From: Dysgonamonadaceae bacterium
Lineage (GTDB): Bacteria > Bacteroidota > Bacteroidia > Bacteroidales > Azobacteroidaceae
DNA length: 7,371 nucleotides
Assembly (NCBI GenBank): GCA_031287395.1
Contig: JAITTA010000008.1
Location: 1 to 7,371, forward strand
Direction of reading: 5' to 3'
Shown here: positions 1 to 6,218 of the stretch, in pieces
Position numbering within the stretch: position 1 is the stretch's first letter
How the letters are laid out: every line of letters starts with the position of its first letter
Made by a program: the position numbers and the translations under genes
Notes under the pieces: generated by a model
The model's database searches: none
What the model saw: the letters and a program-made list of their open reading frames with translations, nothing else
What the model was told of the DNA's origin: nothing

Positions 1-686
1 ATCAAAAATTGACAACAATGGGAGTCCCTATTACCTTTATACAAGAATCGGATACGTTTGACCACAAAAAATTCCCATTTATGATTGCTCCTGCTTACGA
101 GATGATAGACAACCATTTACTGTCCAAATGGAAAAATTATGTCACAAACGGGGGTCATCTCATTTTGACAACACGCAGCGGAATGAAAGATAACAGATCT
201 CACTTGTGGGAGACCCTTTTACAACAACCTATCCGGGAATTAATCGGAGCAAAAGTAGAATATTTCGACCAATTACCCCCGGCAGAAGAAGCCCACGTTG
301 CTTTCAACGAAAACAATTATGCATGGAACGTTTGGGGTGACATCCTTACTCCTTTGTCGGGAGAATCCTGGGTTTCGTATTCCGATCAATTTTATGAAGG
401 GAAATCCTGCGTCGTAAAAAACTCATTCGGAAAAGGTTCGGTTTATTATATCGGTATAATATCCAAATCCAAAGAACTGGAAAAACAATTGCTGAGAAAA
501 ATTTATACGGAAGCGGGGGCTTCGATTCTGGATCTGCCCGACTATGTTTTTACAGAATACAGAAACGGCTATTGGGTTACAGTCAATTATACCTCCCAAA
601 TGGTAAATGCGCCTGTACATCCCGGCAAAACAACCGTAATAGGTTCAAAAGAGGTACCTCCCGGAGGAGTAACGGTTTGGAAGTAA
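1..686 (+). CDS. GH42-type beta-galactosidase, C-terminal part (5' end outside window)
   Basis: The frame is open to the left edge (first full codon at position 3), so only about the last 228 residues are present; the TTG at 9 is an internal codon. What remains matches the end of GH42 beta-galactosidases. The trimerisation domain, which has a class I amidotransferase-like fold, is seen in GVPITFIQE, FPFMIAPAYEM, YVTNGGHLILTTRSG and LQQPIRELIGAKVEYFDQLPP. After FGKGSVYYIG comes the small C-terminal beta domain, ending in PPGGVTVWK, a usual terminus for the family. GH42 enzymes release non-reducing terminal beta-D-galactose with retention, but the catalytic glutamates lie in the missing barrel, so activity cannot be judged. 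Whether it is exported is also unknown. The next gene starts 104 bases downstream behind its own promoter-like box, so this gene probably ends its transcription unit. The family call is firm; the exact substrate is not. Confidence 0.85.
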   Translation, partial: QKLTTMGVPITFIQESDTFDHKKFPFMIAPAYEMIDNHLLSKWKNYVTNGGHLILTTRSGMKDNRSHLWETLLQQPIRELIGAKVEYFDQLPPAEEAHVAFNENNYAWNVWGDILTPLSGESWVSYSDQFYEGKSCVVKNSFGKGSVYYIGIISKSKELEKQLLRKIYTEAGASILDLPDYVFTEYRNGYWVTVNYTSQMVNAPVHPGKTTVIGSKEVPPGGVTVWK

Positions 687-702
687 TCTTACAAAAATTA
701 TC

Positions 703-724
703 ATGAATTCGTGGTAGAATTAAT
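703..724. repeat. Imperfect palindrome between the GH42 gene and the membrane regulator
   Basis: AATTC (706-710) and GAATT (717-721) form an exact inverted repeat around a 6-base centre. An outer AT/AT pair extends it beyond one mismatch. It lies 17 bases after the GH42 stop and 10 bases before the -7 box of the next gene. It could be a weak operator for the regulator gene. It is too AT-rich and lacks a T-run in the right place to be a convincing terminator. Confidence 0.25.
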
Positions 725-733
725 TATATTGCT

Positions 734-741
734 TATTTTTG
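734..741 (+). promoter_or_regulatory. Bacteroidetes-type -7 box for the membrane regulator gene
   Basis: TATTTTTG is an exact match to the Bacteroidetes sigma-ABfr -7 consensus TAnnTTTG. Transcription would start near 748, giving a leader of roughly 43 bases. No TTTG -33 element is seen at the usual 19-21 base spacing (that stretch reads CGTGG), so the promoter may be weak or depend on an activator. The same 8-base box precedes the GH105 gene at 2287. Confidence 0.5.
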
Positions 742-790
742 TTGTGGTTTCAAAAAGTCAGGTAAAATAGAACTTATTGGGACCCGGAAA

Positions 791-2185
791 ATGACAAGCG
801 AAACAAAGGGTAAAGTCTATGTAAAAAAAATCATAGAGGAGTATAATGTCTTCCTGCAATCATGGGGACATTCCGATACTTGGGACTTAAGTCGATTCAA
901 GACTTTGGAAGATATGATTTTTGAAATAACCAGGATCAATGTAAACGCCAATACGCTTAAAAGATTCTTCCAGCAGCGTACCGAAAATCCGCAATTGGCG
1001 ACAAAAGACGCCCTGTGCCGGTTTTTAGGTTACTCAGGTTATACCGATTTCGTACTCAAAAAGACAAAAAAAGAAGAAATACAGGATCTTTCTCAAAACA
1101 CGACACAAGGTCAGACCAAAAAAACAGATACCGACGAAGATATCTCCGGTTCCCAGCGGAAAAATAACGAAAAAAATCAGATAAAATATGCCGGTAATTC
1201 TCCTCAATTCAAAAAAGAAAGGAATAAATGGTATATTTACATTATTACAAGTATCACCATTTTGATTTTGGGATACTTCGCTTATACATACAAGCTAAAA
1301 GATATGTATATCAACCATTTGATTTCTTCCATTGTATTTTCGGCCTCAAAAGTTAAGGGTACCGGTCCGTTGACCATCACTTTTTTCTATAAAATTTCGT
1401 CTCTGTTATTCGACGACATCTCTATTGTTTATGAAGAATCCAACGGAGACATAACAGAGAAGAACCTGTTTAAAAATACAGAGAAGGTAAACGCTACCTA
1501 TATTTATGAAGGAGAAGCTTATTGTTATCTTAAATACAAGGGGAAAAACATAAGAACCATCCACCTGGAGATACTCAAACCCGGATGGTCGGTACATGTC
1601 CGTGAAGAAAAAAAGAAATTTTTCAAAGTTTTACCTATTAGCCAAGCATTTAATCCCGGGAAATATGTAAGTCTCCCTATCGACAGCGTACCCACGGAAG
1701 CACGGGCTAATCATCTCTTCGTCAGTTACGTATTCTACAAAGAATACCTGGTGGACGGAGACAATTTTATTTATGAAGCCAGACTTCGTAATTCGGCGGC
1801 AGAAAATGCAATTCCTCTTTCCGATATTGTCATGTATATCCGTTCGGATACAAACATGCATGGTTTTGCAATGAATGAAAACGGCTATGCTTACATCAAA
1901 TTTATCAGCGGGGAAAAAACAATCAAAGGAGACGAATACAATCTGAGCCGGTTTAATTTCAATTCTTCCGAATGGCATATAATGAAAATCAAAGTTGTTA
2001 ACAAAAAAACTACATTTTATGTCGATGGAAAAGAAATTCTGGGGATGGATTATAACGAGCCCCTGGGATATGCCAATGAATTAATACTCCGTTTCAAGGG
2101 TTGCGGCGCTGTCGATTATGTAAAAATTTTCACCCTCGATGAAAAATTAATCTTTGAAGAGAATTTCGACCGGATCATCCGCTAA
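791..2185 (+). CDS. Single-pass membrane protein: HTH-like cytoplasmic domain, TM, PKD-like and LamG-like sensor
   Basis: This 464-residue protein has four visible parts. Residues 8-90 resemble a Bacteroidetes helix-turn-helix-like domain; the tell-tale string is NANTLKRFF, then LCRFLGYSGYTDF (52-87), matching the common pattern sTLkRl...LarfLGY..w.dF. Residues 91-146 are a charged, Gln/Lys-rich linker. Residues 147-165 (WYIYIITSITILILGYFAY) form one membrane segment with basic residues on the N-terminal side, placing the N-terminus inside. Residues about 189-262 look PKD-like (KGTGPLTITFFY, later YIYEGEAYCYL). Residues about 300-464 form a beta-rich concanavalin/LamG-like domain with TTFYVDGKEI and a closing LIFEENFD. 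The inferred role is a one-component membrane transcription regulator, by analogy with CadC/ToxR, in which the outer domains sense glycan or envelope state. It sits directly upstream of the GH105/lyase operon. The ATG at 791 fits the domain start, with GGGACCCGG just before it. DNA binding is not proven; a structural or protein-binding role is possible. Confidence 0.65.
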   Translation: MTSETKGKVYVKKIIEEYNVFLQSWGHSDTWDLSRFKTLEDMIFEITRINVNANTLKRFFQQRTENPQLATKDALCRFLGYSGYTDFVLKKTKKEEIQDLSQNTTQGQTKKTDTDEDISGSQRKNNEKNQIKYAGNSPQFKKERNKWYIYIITSITILILGYFAYTYKLKDMYINHLISSIVFSASKVKGTGPLTITFFYKISSLLFDDISIVYEESNGDITEKNLFKNTEKVNATYIYEGEAYCYLKYKGKNIRTIHLEILKPGWSVHVREEKKKFFKVLPISQAFNPGKYVSLPIDSVPTEARANHLFVSYVFYKEYLVDGDNFIYEARLRNSAAENAIPLSDIVMYIRSDTNMHGFAMNENGYAYIKFISGEKTIKGDEYNLSRFNFNSSEWHIMKIKVVNKKTTFYVDGKEILGMDYNEPLGYANELILRFKGCGAVDYVKIFTLDEKLIFEENFDRIIR

Positions 2186-2202
2186 ACCTGACCCAATCAG
2201 GT
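2186..2202 (+). terminator. Hairpin directly after the regulator stop codon
   Basis: ACCTGA (2186-2191), loop CCCAA, and TCAGGT (2197-2202) form a perfect 6-bp stem that begins at the base after the TAA stop. No T-run follows (AAGATCGC comes next), so it is not a classic intrinsic terminator. It may protect the 3' end of the mRNA, terminate weakly, or bind a protein. It separates the regulator from the operator-like repeats downstream. Confidence 0.4.
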
Positions 2203-2212
2203 AAGATCGCAG

Positions 2213-2240
2213 TTTGTTCACGTTTTGTTCACGTTTTGTT
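2213..2240 (+). promoter_or_regulatory. Tandem 11-bp direct repeats, candidate activator site
   Basis: TTTGTTCACGT occurs at 2213-2223 and again, directly abutting, at 2224-2234. A truncated third copy, TTTGTT, follows at 2235-2240. The 11-base period is about one helical turn, so the copies face the same side of the DNA. The array ends about 46 bases before the -7 box of the GH105 gene, a usual place for an activator site upstream of the -33 region. The binding protein is not known. Candidates are the adjacent membrane regulator or a hybrid two-component regulator encoded outside the window. Confidence 0.55.
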
Positions 2241-2261
2241 TTTCCTTTATTTTCACTTTCA

Positions 2262-2294
2262 TTTCATTATCACAACCGAATGGGGATATTTTTG
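2262..2294 (+). promoter_or_regulatory. Promoter of the GH105/lyase operon
   Basis: TATTTTTG at 2287-2294 is an exact TAnnTTTG -7 box. TTTC at 2262-2265 is a three-of-four match to the TTTG -33 element, 21 bases upstream. Transcription would begin near 2301, leaving a leader of only about 15 bases before the ATG at 2316. The imperfect -33 element fits a promoter that needs the upstream repeats and an activator. A T/C-rich tract with three TTTCA copies (2251-2266) overlaps the -33 area. Confidence 0.55.
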
Positions 2295-2315
2295 TAATCA
2301 AAAAATGATGTGCGT

Positions 2316-4124
2316 ATGAAAAAACAATGGATGTGCCTCCTCTTCTCAAGTGTATTTCTTTTTCCTAATTTATACTCTCAAAATTTGAAAGAACCTCCTG
2401 TTGAAAGTGTAAAAAAGATAGGTGACAAACTGATACGCGAAACACCTTTTGCTTACAAACTGGTTGTTGCACCGAACACAGCCTCCTTTAATAATTTAAA
2501 ATTCATCGATTTCGGACGAACTTTCGGTATGGGCAAAGAAGCGGTAGCCTATGCATACACTCAATTGTCATTTTCCAAAGATACCACAATCTGTATAGAG
2601 ACAGAACACAATGACGCATGTAAAATCTGGTGTAACGGTAAACTCGTTTATGAAAAACAGGGAAAAAGAAAGATACAAATAAAAAGAGACGAAAGGAGTA
2701 TGAAAATGTCTTTCTCATTCGACCTGCCCTTAAAAAAAGGATTAAATGATTTACTTATCAAATCGGAGACAACAGGTAATGATTGGTGTGTGTTTATGCA
2801 ACCTCCCAGTAAAAAGGATGCCGTATTAACCACGACACACGAATATCCCGGTATCGGACTGGGACAAATAAAAAATACAGATCCGAAAGTCTCCGAATTG
2901 ACGGACTGGCTGGTTGTTGGTCCTTTCCCTCCCGGAATCAATACTCCGCACGAACCTGAACAGGAATTCCGGTTTGGCCGGATGTATAACGGCCTCGATA
3001 GACTCATAACCTGGACCATCCCAAAAATAGAAATCCTGGGGAACATGATCGACCCGGCTCCCTGGGGTACCACCTATCAATGGAATTATCATAACAGCGG
3101 CGTTGCATGGGCTATGCAACAATTGGGAGAACTCAGTAAAGAGCAAAAATATACTCAATGGGCAAATAATTATTGCGATTATCAAATGGAGGGAATGCCT
3201 TTCGTCAATTATCAGGTCAATGAATTGAAAGCTTATAATTCGGCCAATGCGCTGGTTATCGGTTCTACTCTGCTTGACTTCACCCTTGCCCCCTCACTCC
3301 CTCTCATTTATCGTTTGCGGATGGAAAACGAGTTTAAAGGCCGGAAAATTTATGAATCCTATATCGACAAAATGATGCATTACGCCCGTTTCGAACAAAT
3401 CAGAAGCGAAAGGATGACCAACTATACACGAAACACCCCCGAAGAATTCACCGTTTGGGTCGATGATATGTTTATGGGGATTCCTTTTCTGATCCAGGCC
3501 GGATTATATACGGATTCCATGAAATTGAAAAAAATATTTTTTGACGACGCTGCCGGACAGGTATTGGATTTTCACAAACACATCTGGGATAAAGATGCCG
3601 GATTGTATATGCACGCAAATTATACTTCCCGTCCGGAAATAAAACTCCCTCATTGGTCACGGGCTAACGGTTGGGCAATCTGGGCAATGTCGGAAGTATT
3701 GATGGCCTTACCGAAAAACCATCCGGACTATGCTGAAATTCTGAAACAATACCGGACATTTGTTCACTCGCTGATAAAATTTCAGGACGACTCCGGTTTC
3801 TGGCACAATGTCATTGATAGAAAAGACTCTCCGGAAGAAGTCTCGGGAACAGCCATATTTACGATGGCTATAGCCCGTGGAGTAAGATACGGATGGCTCG
3901 ATAGCAAAAAATTCATACCTTTGGTAATGAAAGGATGGGAAGCGGTCGCTTCCGAAATTGAAAACGATGGTACCGTCCATAAAATATGCGTGGGAACCAT
4001 GTGTTCCGAAGATATCAATTATTATATGAACCGTCCTTTTTACGACAACGATACACACGGTTCTTTCGCCGTAATTTTTGCGGGGATTGAAGTGCAACGT
4101 ATGATAAACGAAAAGCAAAAATAA
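2316..4124 (+). CDS. Exported GH105/GH88-type unsaturated uronyl hydrolase with N-terminal beta-rich domain
   Basis: Enzymes of this fold remove the 4,5-unsaturated uronic acid that a polysaccharide lyase leaves at the non-reducing end. The protein has 602 residues from the ATG at 2316, which gives a clean signal peptide (MKKQW, hydrophobic core, cleavage probably at S21-Q22); a GTG at 2310 would add only two residues. Residues about 45-165 are beta-rich and sugar-binding-like (IWCNGKLVYE at 104-113; LPLKKGLNDLLIKSE at 137-151), followed by DWLVVGPFP (197-205). The alpha-toroid catalytic domain spans about 250-600: WNYHNSGVAWAMQQL, WVDDMFMGIPFL (381-392, with D383 the probable catalytic acid), HWSRANGWAIW (446-456), SGTAIFTMAIARGVRYGWL (510-528), GTVHKICVGT (552-561) and NDTHGSFAVI. 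Typical GH105 enzymes have about 370-400 residues, so the N-terminal part is extra. The lyase-like gene follows after 26 bases, a natural substrate supplier. GH105 fits better than GH88, but the sequence alone cannot fix the sugar. Confidence 0.85.
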   Translation: MKKQWMCLLFSSVFLFPNLYSQNLKEPPVESVKKIGDKLIRETPFAYKLVVAPNTASFNNLKFIDFGRTFGMGKEAVAYAYTQLSFSKDTTICIETEHNDACKIWCNGKLVYEKQGKRKIQIKRDERSMKMSFSFDLPLKKGLNDLLIKSETTGNDWCVFMQPPSKKDAVLTTTHEYPGIGLGQIKNTDPKVSELTDWLVVGPFPPGINTPHEPEQEFRFGRMYNGLDRLITWTIPKIEILGNMIDPAPWGTTYQWNYHNSGVAWAMQQLGELSKEQKYTQWANNYCDYQMEGMPFVNYQVNELKAYNSANALVIGSTLLDFTLAPSLPLIYRLRMENEFKGRKIYESYIDKMMHYARFEQIRSERMTNYTRNTPEEFTVWVDDMFMGIPFLIQAGLYTDSMKLKKIFFDDAAGQVLDFHKHIWDKDAGLYMHANYTSRPEIKLPHWSRANGWAIWAMSEVLMALPKNHPDYAEILKQYRTFVHSLIKFQDDSGFWHNVIDRKDSPEEVSGTAIFTMAIARGVRYGWLDSKKFIPLVMKGWEAVASEIENDGTVHKICVGTMCSEDINYYMNRPFYDNDTHGSFAVIFAGIEVQRMINEKQK

Positions 4125-4150
4125 ACTATTAACTTTAAAAAATATTTACT

Positions 4151-5920
4151 ATGAAAGCATTAAAAATAAGACCGGTATTTTACCTGATTTTATTGATATT
4201 CGTTCAAACGACAACCGTTTGTGCATCTTCATTTACAGAAAGACGGAATTACATTCTGGATTATTATTCCAAAACCTATCCGAATGCCCAGTTTTGGGGA
4301 GATGATGACATCAAAACCGCCATGGGATTTGTTTTGGCAAGATTAGAAACAAAAAGGGATGTAAAACAAGCTCTGGATATGCTCGACCGGATGCAGGATA
4401 TTCCATTCGAGATGTTCGACCGGCATCAGAACATCGATGCCTACCTGCGCTTCTCATCCGTTTATCCCGAAGCCCTGAAGAAAAAAGTGAGAAAAACCAT
4501 GACAGACACCGATTATCTCGAAGACGGCAGCACGGAGAATCATAAATTAATGTTCAAAACGGCAGGTTATCTTACGGCTTTGGCATTCCCTGATTGGGAA
4601 AAGAGTGCTCATACAAAGGACCATTGCAGATCGGAACTGATAAAAATGATGGAATCATTTGTAAAATACGGACAAAGAGAATATGATTCTTCTACTTATG
4701 GAACATTTTACATTACCTGCCTGTTATCCCTGTACGATCATACTCCGGATCCGGATTTGAAAAACAGGGTTCAAATGACCCTCGAATGGTGTTTACTCAA
4801 TTTTGCACCGGAATGGTTAAATGGCTATTTCATTGCTTCGACGCTCAGAGAATACGAATTCGCCTGTTCGCCTAAAATGGAAATCTCATATCCACTTTTA
4901 GGTTGGTTATACTTTGGAGGAGGACCAAATCCGAGTTTAGAACAACATTATAAAAATGGGAATATTGTAATCAACAATGAAGGTTTTTTCGTAGTTTTAG
5001 CTACAATTTCTTCTTATAAACTCCCGGTAATCATCGAAAAGATTGCTTTGGAAAGGAAAAATGCCTATGTCCATAAAGAATCCCACGACATGGATCCTTT
5101 TTGTCAGTTAAATTACCCTTGGGGATTCAAAAAATACACTTATATCAACAAACATTACGGCTTGACAAGCCAATGGGATGGACTGAGCCTGGGTTGGAGC
5201 GGTCAGATGAGACGCTGGAAACTGGTTTGGGAATCAGATGCTCCCGCCAGTACTTTCTTTGTAACTCACCCGTGTTATTATGAAGGAGCTGCCGAACATT
5301 TAAGAGGAGCTACCCCCAGGGAACAAGTTCTGCAACATAACGGAACGCTGTTAGCCATGTACAAAATAGAATCTGCAGAACCTCATCCGTACATTACGGG
5401 AGTTGTCCCTGTCGATGCAATCAAACAAATAAAAGAAGACAAATCCGGATGGATCTTCTTCGACGGAGGCAGTATTTTATTCGCCGTAAAATTTTTCCAC
5501 CCGTACCAATGGGTTGAAGACCGATACTTCCGTACAGTGAAACATAAAATGCTGCAATGCGACGAAAGAGGAACTGCCATGGTACTGGAAACCTGCCTGC
5601 CCGAAGAATACAATCCTTCGGGCTCAAAAACCGCTTTGGACTTGTTCGCAGAAAATATTCTCAACAAAACGAAACTGGAATACATTCACAAAACGGTGGA
5701 ATACCGGGAAGCAACTTATCACTCCCTGAAAGGAGATACCTTAAGAATAGTATACAATTACGGCCGGTATATCAATGGTGAAAAGGTTGATTACAATCAA
5801 TGGCCTCTAATCTCGGATCCCTGGATGTACCAGTCTGTGGAAGGCAGGTTCCTGAATGTGACAGACGGACAAAACTTCAGGGTTTACGACTTCCTGAACT
5901 GGAAAATCAACGCAAATTGA
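4151..5920 (+). CDS. Exported putative alpha/alpha-toroid polysaccharide lyase, uncharacterised family
   Basis: This 589-residue protein has a signal peptide (KALKIR, hydrophobic residues 8-19, probable cleavage after V23-C24-A25). Residues about 28-310 are helical and residues about 330-589 are beta-rich, the layout of toroid-plus-sandwich lyases such as the alginate lyase and heparinase groups. Motifs fitting that fold are DGSTENH (125-131), SSTYGTFYITCLLSL (180-194), TLREYEF (231-237) and LTSQWDGLSLGWSGQMRRW (338-356), followed by FFVTHP (369-374). In related lyases an Asn-His pair, a Tyr and an Arg neutralise the uronate carboxylate and act as base and acid; N130, H131, Y183 and R233 are the likely equivalents. 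Lyase activity is inference; a non-catalytic or hydrolytic role is possible. It almost certainly shares the GH105 transcript, with a 26-base A/T-rich gap and no clear Shine-Dalgarno. C24 is not in a good lipobox, so a soluble periplasmic or secreted form is more likely than a lipoprotein. Confidence 0.6.
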   Translation: MKALKIRPVFYLILLIFVQTTTVCASSFTERRNYILDYYSKTYPNAQFWGDDDIKTAMGFVLARLETKRDVKQALDMLDRMQDIPFEMFDRHQNIDAYLRFSSVYPEALKKKVRKTMTDTDYLEDGSTENHKLMFKTAGYLTALAFPDWEKSAHTKDHCRSELIKMMESFVKYGQREYDSSTYGTFYITCLLSLYDHTPDPDLKNRVQMTLEWCLLNFAPEWLNGYFIASTLREYEFACSPKMEISYPLLGWLYFGGGPNPSLEQHYKNGNIVINNEGFFVVLATISSYKLPVIIEKIALERKNAYVHKESHDMDPFCQLNYPWGFKKYTYINKHYGLTSQWDGLSLGWSGQMRRWKLVWESDAPASTFFVTHPCYYEGAAEHLRGATPREQVLQHNGTLLAMYKIESAEPHPYITGVVPVDAIKQIKEDKSGWIFFDGGSILFAVKFFHPYQWVEDRYFRTVKHKMLQCDERGTAMVLETCLPEEYNPSGSKTALDLFAENILNKTKLEYIHKTVEYREATYHSLKGDTLRIVYNYGRYINGEKVDYNQWPLISDPWMYQSVEGRFLNVTDGQNFRVYDFLNWKINAN

Positions 5921-5934
5921 ATGATTGATCTGAG

Positions 5935-5942
5935 TAAATTTG
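5935..5942 (+). promoter_or_regulatory. Possible -7 box just after the lyase gene
   Basis: TAAATTTG matches TAnnTTTG exactly and lies 15 bases after the lyase stop. No -33 element is seen at normal spacing, and it would give a leader of over 200 bases for msrAB. It may be a chance match. Confidence 0.2.
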
Positions 5943-6057
5943 CTTTTTCATACAACAGTCGTCCTATACCGGCATGGACCAGGTCACCGTCCTGGCCCAG
6001 GAAGGAAACCAGTTGACCGACATCCTCTCTTTTGTACTGTTACTGTCTTGCGGAAAT

Positions 6058-6088
6058 ATTGGGTTTATAGAAATAAAGTGTATATTTA
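6058..6088 (+). promoter_or_regulatory. Candidate msrAB promoter
   Basis: ATTG at 6058-6061, a 19-base spacer, and TATATTTA at 6081-6088 resemble the Bacteroidetes -33/-7 pair, with one mismatch in each box. Transcription would start near 6095, just before the hairpin at 6110-6135. The spacing is good, but the boxes are imperfect. Confidence 0.35.
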
Positions 6089-6109
6089 CTGCCCGGTATC
6101 AGGATATTT

Positions 6110-6135
6110 GTCTCCGGACAGGTTTTGCCGGAGAT
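6110..6135 (+). terminator. Hairpin in the msrAB leader
   Basis: TCTCCGG (6111-6117) and CCGGAGA (6128-6134) form a perfect 7-bp stem around a 10-base loop, with a G-U pair (6110/6135) extending it. A TTTTT run sits at 6142-6146, seven bases beyond the stem, which is too far for a classic intrinsic terminator. It could end transcription from the lyase operon poorly, or act as a leader structure before the ATG at 6147 or 6219. Confidence 0.35.
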
Positions 6136-6218
6136 GCGACCTTTTTATGGATACAAAAGGCGCTGTTCTGTTAGCCGTAGTGGCAAAGGTTTCATCTTCT
6201 CACGTAAAAGAGTATGCT

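Larger units (their letters stand above)
5921..6218 (+). other. 298-base spacer between the lyase gene and msrAB
   Basis: No convincing gene is present. The msrAB frame stays open back to 5940, but its translation before 6147 is Arg/Pro/Tyr/Cys-rich and resembles no known domain, and a 66-codon frame at 5974-6174 has no recognisable content. The spacer holds the 13-base near-palindrome TCCTGGCCCAGGA (5990-6002), two promoter-like boxes and a hairpin at 6110-6135. Its middle part is where base composition shifts from AT-rich towards the GC-richer msrAB. It may be a long regulatory leader or the scar of an old junction. Confidence 0.5.

Noticed and set aside
2213..2240. Tandem repeat as a CRISPR array or microsatellite
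   Set aside because: The 11-base units abut without spacers and number only two and a half, and their position upstream of a promoter fits an operator better.
2648..3073. 141-codon open frame on the - strand inside the GH105 gene
   Set aside because: It lies wholly within a well-supported gene, its translation is rich in Ser/Pro/Phe/Cys with no domain, and it has no promoter or plausible neighbour.
3708..4118. 136-codon open frame on the - strand opposite the GH105 catalytic domain
   Set aside because: Antisense shadow of a conserved coding region; the encoded sequence has no recognisable motif.
4125..4150. TAACTTTA as an internal promoter before the lyase gene
   Set aside because: It misses the final G of TAnnTTTG and lies only a few bases before the start codon; co-transcription from 2287 is simpler.
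4151..4228. Lipoprotein signal on the lyase-like protein (Cys24)
   Set aside because: TTVC lacks the Leu/Ala-Gly pattern of a lipobox, while V-C-A followed by Ser fits a type I signal peptidase site.
5990..6002. TCCTGGCCCAGGA near-palindrome as an attachment site or operator
   Set aside because: A single short palindrome with no second copy, integrase or clear promoter overlap; kept only as a remark in the spacer entry.
5940..6146. Upstream extension of the msrAB frame
   Set aside because: The frame is open by chance: no good start codon, and Arg/Pro/Cys-rich content unlike any MsrA N-terminus.
5974..6174. 66-codon + strand frame in the spacer before msrAB
   Set aside because: It overlaps the promoter-like boxes and the hairpin, shows no domain, and has no convincing ribosome binding site.
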